Shown here in pieces: positions 56,665 through 64,000 of a DNA stretch of 64,000 nucleotides (position 1 is its first letter; each line of letters opens with the position of its first letter). The stretch is from assembly GCA_011037195.1 (NCBI GenBank), contig JAAEAF010001085.1, positions 269,460 through 333,459 of the forward strand, in the 5' to 3' direction. Under the pieces are notes generated by a model, which searched no databases, was not told the origin of the DNA, and saw only the letters and a program-made list of their open reading frames with translations. The position numbers and the translations under genes are program-made. Source of the DNA: Triatoma infestans. Taxonomy: Eukaryota; Arthropoda; Insecta; Hemiptera; Reduviidae.

Positions 56665-57029
56665 CTATTTTTTTTTTTATTAAATAGAAGAATGTTTTTC
56701 CAATAAATTGACTTCCATATTAAAATGGCTTGCACCAATCATATGGTTGAATGGCCATTGTAAAGTGGCGCTCACTGCAGGGCCCTTAACGCACACGCTA
56801 CGTTACCTTCTTGACCCAGACATTTCTGAACATTAATCGTAACACATATTTTATATATTTTACAACAGATTTTTTTTTATTTATCAATTTATACAAAGTT
56901 GTGAGATTGTACATTTTTTTTTAATTAATTTTTTCTTTTTGCCTTGTGGGTGATTTGAATATCTACCATTCACACACACACACACACTCATTCACTCACA
57001 CTCTCTTCACGGTTCTACGGTCCATGAGT

Positions 57030-57195
57030 GACCTTGGCCTTTTCCAAGAAGATCGCCGAGGTGCCAGGATCATCAGCTTTCCTTCACCACTGCCAGCCGC
57101 CCAGTTTCTGTAGATCCTCCGCCACGTTCTGTAGCCATTGCCAAACGTGTTCTTCCTCGTGACCTTCTATCACTCGGCTATCCTTCATATGCCTT
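57030..57195 (-). pseudogene. LINE C-terminal fragment (candidate)
   Basis: Minus strand: VWQWLQNVAEDLQKLGGWQW, then a RKADD block and FLEKAKVTHG. This follows the common non-LTR tail pattern W...V..DL..LG...W...A.DR..W..I...AK...G, but one stop lies after WQW and the sequence is degraded. Confidence 0.5.
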
Positions 57196-57199
57196 TATT

Positions 57200-57630
57200 G
57201 GGGCCACGGTTTGCATCCATCAATTGCTCAGCCAAATAAGGTCACTACCGTTCCAAAATCTGTCTGAAAAACTTACTTTTCTAACAGTTCAGCCTCATTT
57301 CCTCCGCAGCAATCAGGATCTACGACTCCGACCCATATGTGACTAAAAGCCTGACTGAGCACTGTATGATAAATGGTGATAAGTCCCTCTTTTGGAAAGT
57401 CGAGCGTAAAGCCGCGTAAAACCTATTCCCAGCTGTAATTCTGCCTTCTTTGTCTTGTCAGACTTCACTCATAGCTCCGAAGCGGTGCTACCCAACTTAT
57501 AAATCATAGAATCTCTTGAGTCATATCATCGTTCTTACCAGGTCTTTTGTCTTGCCATATACACGGTTTAACTTTGTGTCATCTCAAAAAATAAATAAAT
57601 AACCCTACCTTTCTCTAACTGCTTTAAGAC
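57200..57630. other. Unclassified moderately GC-rich stretch
   Basis: May be more of the same LINE on minus; no further motif was recognised. Confidence 0.3.
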
Positions 57631-57639
57631 AAAAAAAAA

Positions 57640-57830
57640 AAAATGTTTTTAGCGAATATTCTGCATGTGTGTGTGTGTGTGCGCGCGCATGTGCGTGTGT
57701 GAACAAAATATAAAAAAAAAAATCGCAGAAATCAAACGTGAATTCGGTTTAATATATGTTTTTTTCTCCAAAAATCATTAACCGGTATCGGATTTTGATA
57801 TGGGATTTTTTACAGTTTTCTCCGAAATGG
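57640..57830 (+). repeat. FB family repeat, fragment
   Basis: Plus fragment with TG/CG slot at 57666-57700 and a shortened following part. Confidence 0.6.
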
Positions 57831-57834
57831 CTGC

Positions 57835-58215
57835 AATATTTTCCTTATACTTTGTGGACTATCTAAAATATAAATACCCATCATCTACGTGCCAATCGTG
57901 GGAGCCCATTTTCTAGAAAATTTGGAAAAACTGAATAAAAAAAAAGATTCAGTTAAGTAGCAATTCCGGTTAATGGATTTTGCCTGAGTGTCAGATGCGA
58001 TAATAAGTGGCAAACAGAAAGCACCAAGTTTGAGCTTCCTGCGACTTTTCGATATTGATATATTTTGTTCACACACATACAGAGAAACACACACATACAG
58101 AAGGGTCGCTAAAAACCAATTTTTTCATACTCAAAACATAACAAAAACCTCATACCTCACAACATATCAAAACTAGTATGTTTCCGATGAACATACTAGA
58201 AGTAAGAGAAATAAT
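57835..58215 (-). repeat. FB family repeat
   Basis: Minus copy inverted to the preceding one: gtagcaattccggttaatgg, caagtttgagcttcctgcg, CA slot, a gaagtaagagaaa terminus. The pair is head to head. Confidence 0.65.
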
Positions 58216-58797
58216 CTAAATCAGGAAAATTTAAGTTGAATAAGATTCTCATTTCGCATGTTAAACAATGTGCTCGAATTTCGAAAAATTCTTATTACTT
58301 GTACTAATTATTATGGTTTCCAAATACCCATGTTAAAAGATACAGATGTTCAAATAAAAATTTATTGGCCTAAATTCTTGGATAAAGACTTTTTTAAAAT
58401 TAATCAAGAAATTAAATTTTCCATTTTATTTTATTAAACATAATTAATAAAGATAAAAAGAGAATTTCGATGAGACAAAACAGAAATATTGACCTGACAA
58501 CCCAATAAAAACCTTATAAATCTAATCTATAATTTACCTCAATCAGATATAAACTTCCCCCAACTACAGATCATTACTTTAACCTTTTTAAAGCCTCTAC
58601 CACACCACACTATTGTGTACAAATGATTAATAGAGGTGAATAATATGGTGTGAAGGTTTGTCGTAAGTAGTAACTAAAAAAAAAACAAATAATAATAATA
58701 ATAATAATAAAAAAAGGGGGTTTGAGTGATTTGACGCGCTTGCGCTGAGGGGGCGGCTAGGCGGGAGAAAGTATCTGCGGGCGGCAGCAGTCTAGCC

Positions 58798-58963
58798 ATG
58801 GCAATCATCCTCGTGACTAACCCCATCGTCGCAGAGGACCAGGATAAGCCCAGGGTCCGTTGTGGATGGACTGATAATTTTCAAAGGAAGGTAAATGATG
58901 ATATAAAATTAACTACCTGGGGACGTGTTGGGGCGGGGATGAGAGCTGGTGAAGATATCTAGC
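58798..58963 (+). other. Small ORF in a CpG-rich islet, possible first exon
   Basis: An ATG at 58798 opens 54 codons (MAIILVTNPIVAEDQ at the start) to a stop at 58961-58963. The 70 bp before it are very G/C- and CpG-rich in an otherwise AT-rich window. A consensus-like splice donor (aaag|gaag|gtaaat) is at 58890. No known protein was recognised. It could be a host first exon with a CpG promoter, or the 5' part of an unrecognised retroelement (a TAA repeat lies just upstream at 58688-58710). Confidence 0.35.
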
Positions 58964-59747
58964 GGGCTTGAAACACTCATGCAGGTGTTTCTCTCTTATT
59001 GCAGTGGTTTACAAATTCTTACTGACAAAACTTCCTTTAAACTTGGAATTTTTACTAAATTGGGCTTGGCATACAGGTGGTGGGGATTATACTGGTTGAT
59101 CTTTAAGTTTAATAACTTTTATTTGAATGTGAGTACATTGTATAGCAGCGCCGTTCTATCAGCCCTTAGAAAATAATTTATGGCAATTTGTAAGTTTAAT
59201 CGTAATTCACAAGATTCCCAAGAACAACCTAAAATCATTTCCCAGGGAAGATGTTTCAAATAAAATTCCTAGGACAAGTTTGGAGAAAGTCGTTTCGAGC
59301 AACCCCCAACTTCCCTAACAAACAACTCAGGAACCTATTTTGTAAATTCGCATTTCCGGTTAATCAATTTTTTTTTTCAAACTTAGACTTCTAGCCATAG
59401 AATTTTAATGGACCTCTTAATGTTATATAGGTGGGAACACATACATTGCATTCCAGTGTAGAATACTTAAAACCCTAGTGGAGAGTTTAACTTTGCAGCT
59501 CCTTCAAAGAACCCTTGACAGATTTAGGGCCGAAATCGTATGCAGCAGTGGTGGGTGCCTAATCGGAATTTCTGGTTGAACTACCTGATTATTTTTGTTT
59601 TTTTTTTGTTTTATTGTTCATACCAGCCTACATACATACAAACATACAACACTTAATTACAATATATTTGGTTGAAATCAAACATTTATTGATTCAACAA
59701 TCATTTTCTTTCTTGTCTACAATAGTTAAATATTTCTTCTTTTTTTT

Positions 59748-60000
59748 TTAATTTAAAGTTTCAGAGTAAAATTTTAATTCTAAAAAAATGGATTTAATTA
59801 GGGGCTTATCTCGCGCATAAATTTCCCAACTTTGTCGGAAGATCCACGCTCTACAATTCATGGATATCTTTAGTGATTTGAGCACCAGTAAAACGTGATC
59901 GGAAAGAAGGGGTTTGACCGAGATATTAAAGGATGACATGTTTTCCAAAATTATGGACCCGACATTTTTGGCGTTCCTGTTTTTTACTTAAATGGTTACC
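59748..60000 (-). other. Weak ORF, possible LINE endonuclease remnant
   Basis: A 66-codon minus frame contains KPLLSDHVLLVLKS. A serine-aspartate-histidine triplet is the end motif of apurinic-type LINE endonucleases, but nothing else supports it. Confidence 0.25.
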
Positions 60001-60299
60001 TGAAAGTAAGCTTGTTAAGATCAGAAGATAGATGGGGGAATCAAAGTTAATCTACGTATACACAACCAGGTCTATCAGGTCTTTCTGATAATGGAAAGTC
60101 ATCGAATAGAAAAACAGCCTTTTTGCAAATCGGTATCTTCCATTAGATCATTGGGAATTCGATTCTATTTATATCGATCAGATGTAAATATTAATAGTAA
60201 AGATACCTTTTGATCTTTCTAACGTCTTGACGTTAACTCTATTACACGTTGGAGTATTATACATCTTGTGAAGATTTAGGTCAGAACATCTATCCGGGA

Positions 60300-61080
60300 A
60301 TTTTCCCTTTTCACACCAAGGAATAGAAAATTAAAAATCCATAATAAAATTATATCATTTTTAAAAACTCCAATTTAAATTACTTTGCCAACATAATAAA
60401 ATTGTAATTTATAACAAAAATGAAGCAATTAATTTTAATCCCAAGTAACTTTTTTTTTAAAAAAAAAACCTTATACATATTATTTAAACACTTTTAAATT
60501 ACCCATAATACATTATACAAATTATTTGCTCTATTCATACAATTACTTGTATCTTTTTTTTTTAAATATTTATTTAGTTAAAACTAAGTATATAGTAAAT
60601 AGATATAATGTATTAAAAATCATTATTTATATTTACTTTAGTGAATTGTCAAGTCATACAAGACTTAGTGGCAAATGTAATAACCAAAATTAGTATTCTC
60701 AGAATTTTTGTTCTGCCTAATTGATATTGTTTTTTTTTTTTAAAAAAAAAAATGAAACACAAATTAGAAAACAAAAACGTTATATTTAATTAATTATTAG
60801 AATTATTTAAAAGTAATAACTTTTTTCCTTTTTTTTTACATTAATTTAAAAAAAATATAATTTTATAATTTTTTTTTAATAAATTATCCACTTCAGTTCT
60901 TGTATTTAACGTTAATTAAGGCTGTTATTAGAGCGCAGATTATTCTGTAATATATATATTTTTTTTGAACAATACATAAAATTAATCCATAACTGTAGTA
61001 ATAATAATTATAATTATTATTATTATGTTTATTTCAAAACGAAATTACATCAAACTGTAGTAAAAAATTTATTTTTTATA
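60300..61080. other. Extremely AT-rich region
   Basis: Long A and T homopolymers, no feature. Confidence 0.6.
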
Positions 61081-61803
61081 TTCTTTGGATTAGAATAATC
61101 TGGTGTGAAATATTAATACGATGTACTCTTACTGCAAAGTTAATACAATAATTATAACACATTAATTTTCTTCTAACTTATATTTCTTACTAAGTGTTTT
61201 CACTTAGCTTCAATGTTGTATAACAATGGGAGAATCTAAAATATAAAATGACTTTTTTAAAAAAAGCATCATCACCTTCCTCCGAAATCTCTTTAAATGA
61301 AATTCTCCAGGAAAGAAAAAAAAAACAAAATGATAGAGTAAGTCGTATATTTAAAGTTAGTATAACAAATTTAATTAAATCTGTTTATGGAGAACACCAC
61401 CCAATACCCAATTTTTCCAAAGAAAAATGTTTTAAGTAGAAGTAATAGGTTTTTATATTTATTTGCAGCCCTTCGAGAGAATTTCGTAAAAAAGGTCGGA
61501 AACCTATTCTGTAATGTTGCAATTTCCGGTTAATCGATTTTCTTCAAATTTGAAATTCTTAGAATTCCTTCAGGGAATGTAAACATTATGTAAGTGATAG
61601 AACCGTACCGATACGTTACTCCAGAGGAAATTTTAAAAATTGCTAAAATCAATATTCCTGAACAAAAATCTGGTGTGACTTTTTCTTACTGTAGTAACAC
61701 AGCTCACAAAACTTTTTCAAATATTAGATTGACAAACTTTCCTTGAAACTTAAAATTTTGAGTTTTCTTGACCAAAAAAATGTTTCAAACAAAAGTGACA
61801 ATG

Positions 61804-62020
61804 AGGGAAGAGAATAGCTAAGTGGTTAGCGTACTGGACTCCCACGCGGAGAACCCGGGTTCGAGTCCAGCTATGCTACAGTTAGATTTTTTCTTACTAG
61901 GAGCCCCTACAGTTTACTGTCCGCTGATGGACAGGGTTGTATGTAACCGGCAGTGCACTGACTAGGCTCCGGGCGCCAATGACCACAGATGTTGACGCGC
62001 CTTAAATAAAGAAAAAAAAA
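61804..62020 (+). mobile_element. tRNA-derived SINE, copy 6
   Basis: Plus copy with good A box (tagctaagtggttagcg) and B box (gggttcgagtcc). About 20 bp of the body (the gagaacactgtccggag part) are deleted. No clear target duplication. Confidence 0.88.
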
Positions 62021-62084
62021 TATAACATCGTGTTCTGTCTGTATAGTTAATGTCTCATGTTTAATGAAATTCGTTGTGTTTGAA

Positions 62085-62555
62085 TAATTTAGTGAGTAAT
62101 TATTCAAATAATAAATTAAAACAGCACTTTAGAGGAAAACATAACCCATCCTTCAAAAATCCCTCCCTAAAATGAATTTTTCCAGGGAAATGTTTCAACA
62201 AAAGTTTATTAATATGTGTGGAAAATCGGTGCTGTTTTCGAAAAAAAATCATGTAGAACGGAAAAATCCAATCAGAAAAGTAGTACGTCTGATTGAGGAA
62301 TTTTGTCAGATAGCTTCTTGTTGGATACATTGGTGATACCCATCCATTGGAATGCCATGTACGAATTTTCATTTTCGAGCTTTGCTGTACACATACAAGA
62401 CAGAAGACCTCCCACACATAGAAGACCATTTTCTAAAAACCACTCTTTCGAACTAAGGGAACTTCAAAACGTATATTTCCGATGAAAAAATCGATAAAAA
62501 AAAATTTGCCACAATCGCAATACATCCTCTCACCGCCAGCAGTAAGAGAGAAAGT
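62085..62555 (-). repeat. FB family repeat
   Basis: Minus copy from the aataaattaaaacagcac block to the terminus (agcagtaagagagaaagt). The CA slot is nearly lost. Confidence 0.7.
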
Positions 62556-62757
62556 GATGAAAAATCAATCTTTTAAAATGAATTTTAATTAATTTCATCT
62601 TCTATTATTCATTAAATTCCTCATTACTTATTCATATTTTAATGAGGGTTTATTATACATTCAGCATTAAATCATGACAATAATTAAAAAATTATAATTT
62701 TTATTTTTATTTCGCCTTTTATAAAATTAGATTAGACTTAATTGTAAAGCACTCAGC

Positions 62758-62790
62758 GTATTAGAGACATTTTCCGTGGTAGCCTGCTTC
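62758..62790. repeat. Family-1 hammerhead element end fragment
   Basis: tagagacattttccgtggtag and cctgcttc match the left outer end of the dyads, without the motif. Its counterpart end is at 63166-63232; sequence between is FB, so the two may be the ends of one disrupted element. Confidence 0.6.
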
Positions 62791-62869
62791 AGATAGTTTC
62801 AAAATTTGAAGCAGACCTGTTTCAGACTTTAAACTCGAAATTTTGGCATCACATTCCATTGTAATTGAT

Positions 62870-63110
62870 ATAATTTAGTGAGTAAGTATTCGTATAATAA
62901 ATTAAAACAGCACTTTAGAGGAAAACATAACCCATCCTTCAAAAATCCCCCTAAAATGAGTTTAAAATGTCATCTTGAAGCCTGCTTCAAATGATAGTTG
63001 TTTCATAAATGTTTCATAAATAACGCACGTCATATTTCCGGTATAAACTCAATTTCAAAATCTGGCACGATCGCCATACTTCCTGTTACTAGAAGGAGTA
63101 AGGGAAATTA
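62870..63110 (-). repeat. FB family repeat, locally duplicated piece
   Basis: Repeats 62093-62170 almost exactly at its left side (aacataacccatccttcaa) and shares its right side with 63799-63962. Confidence 0.7.
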
Positions 63111-63165
63111 AAAAATTCATTATCTTCTCTTTCATAATTTTGAAGTTCCTTATGTTAACACAATT

Positions 63166-63232
63166 GAAGCAGGCTAGCACGGAAAATGTCTCTGATGCTT
63201 TCCAGCTCTGCGGAACCAACCACCACAACACA
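63166..63232 (+). repeat. Family-1 hammerhead element end fragment
   Basis: gaagcaggctagcacggaaa through ccaaccaccacaacacac, the right outer end of a dyad, without the ribozyme core. Confidence 0.65.
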
Positions 63233-63509
63233 CTCAGCCTATTCTTTGTAAATATGTTGCTGAGTTTTAGTTTCTGCGCTGTTGTAACTTTAAGAACCAA
63301 CATGTTCTTTTCTTTTATTTTCTGTTTATAAAGAGATAACCAAAACAAAAGAAAAGACAGAGTAAACATATTTATACATTTCAAGTTTTTAAATAGTTAC
63401 AAAATTCAATCAGTTTTTCTTACGTTATTGAGCTCTTAACTTTAGTTGATAATTTGGGTGTAATAAGAATTGTGACCAATTCCTCAGCTATATTATAATT
63501 TTATTTTTT

Positions 63510-63557
63510 TGTCTCACATTGACGGTTTCGCCCATTAAAATGTCATCTTTAGCCTCT
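63510..63557 (-). ncRNA. Hammerhead-like remnant
   Basis: Minus strand: CUAAAGA (G5 changed), a loose stem II, GGGC, GAAAC, CGUC. The order fits a decayed PLE hammerhead, but the core is broken. Confidence 0.4.
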
Positions 63558-63594
63558 ATTTTACATTTGTAATCTGGTCAAGATTTAAACACTT

Positions 63595-63905
63595 GCCGAT
63601 TTCCTCCGGTTGTTTATATTTATCAAATTTCCTTCAAATTTGGAATTCTATCAAAGCTTCTAACGTATATTAATATTATGTAGGCGGTAAAATCATATAT
63701 TTTACAGAAATATTACTTTAGAGGAAAGCCTAATGCTGCTGCCCCCCCACCACCACTATAATATCAATTTTCCCGGAAAAATGTTTCAAATAAAAATGAT
63801 AGTTGTTTCATAAATCACGCACGTCGTAGTTCCGGTGAAAACGCAATTTCGAAAATCTGGCACGATCGCCATACTTCCTGTTACTAGAAAGAGTAAGGGA
63901 AATTA
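63595..63905 (-). repeat. FB family repeat
   Basis: Minus copy from the ttccttcaaatttggaattc block to a gaaagagtaagggaaatt terminus. The part from 63799 repeats 62990-63168. Confidence 0.7.
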
Positions 63906-64000
63906 AAAAAATCATTATCTCCTCTTTCATAATTTTGAAGTTCCTTATGTTAACACAATTTTACAAAAAAAAAAAAAAAAAGTGATGTAATTTTATATCA

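Noticed and set aside
1..64000. CRISPR array, bacterial operon or phage region
   Set aside because: No regularly spaced direct repeats with unique spacers, no ribosome-binding-site-led gene clusters; composition and elements are eukaryotic.

Overview
The window looks like AT-rich intergenic or repeat DNA from an animal, most likely an insect. The transposon protein fragments and several-copy tRNA-derived SINE fit a hemipteran-like genome, but the species cannot be fixed from this sequence. I see no convincing intact host gene, no rRNA and no CRISPR. Open frames are short, and nearly all that look like protein are decayed transposable elements.

Layout. 1-2536 is featureless AT-rich DNA. 2537-4390 holds three inverted-repeat (dyad) elements carrying hammerhead-ribozyme motifs of the Penelope-like element (PLE) type. 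5526-5761 is a SINE. 7954-13269 is one Ty3/gypsy retrotransposon on the minus strand (LTRs, PBS, PPT, broken gag, protease, RT, RNase H and integrase). Its 5' LTR is split by a second, unrelated solo LTR with a 4-bp target duplication. 13453-20090 holds SINEs, an isolated GC-rich open frame (14640-14957) and LINE 3'-end debris. 20096-21125 is a long imperfect inverted repeat. From about 21.4 kb to the end, one unclassified repeat family dominates (called FB here: outer hairpin terminus, fixed CA/TG microsatellite slot, head-to-head inverted copies). Into it and around it are inserted solo LTRs, LINE 3' fragments (26.2, 33.0, 50.4, 57.0 kb), a rearranged mariner, PLE endonuclease remnants (46.1-46.3 and 52.9-53.2 kb), further hammerhead dyads and SINEs. 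54797-55568 is a roughly 770-bp TGTA tract lying in the microsatellite slot of an FB copy.

How the parts relate. The main result is a set of at least five hammerhead motifs with an intact core and several decayed ones, in two sequence families. Most have a very short palindromic stem III, expected for ribozymes acting as dimers. Two copies are flanked by 12-13-bp direct repeats that mark true insertions. Two other hammerhead or hammerhead-like motifs lie directly downstream of GIY-YIG endonuclease remnants on the same strand. This ties the short dyads to Penelope-like retroelements and suggests non-autonomous, PLE-mobilised, ribozyme-bearing units. All folding statements come from base complementarity read by eye; no folding or database search was run.
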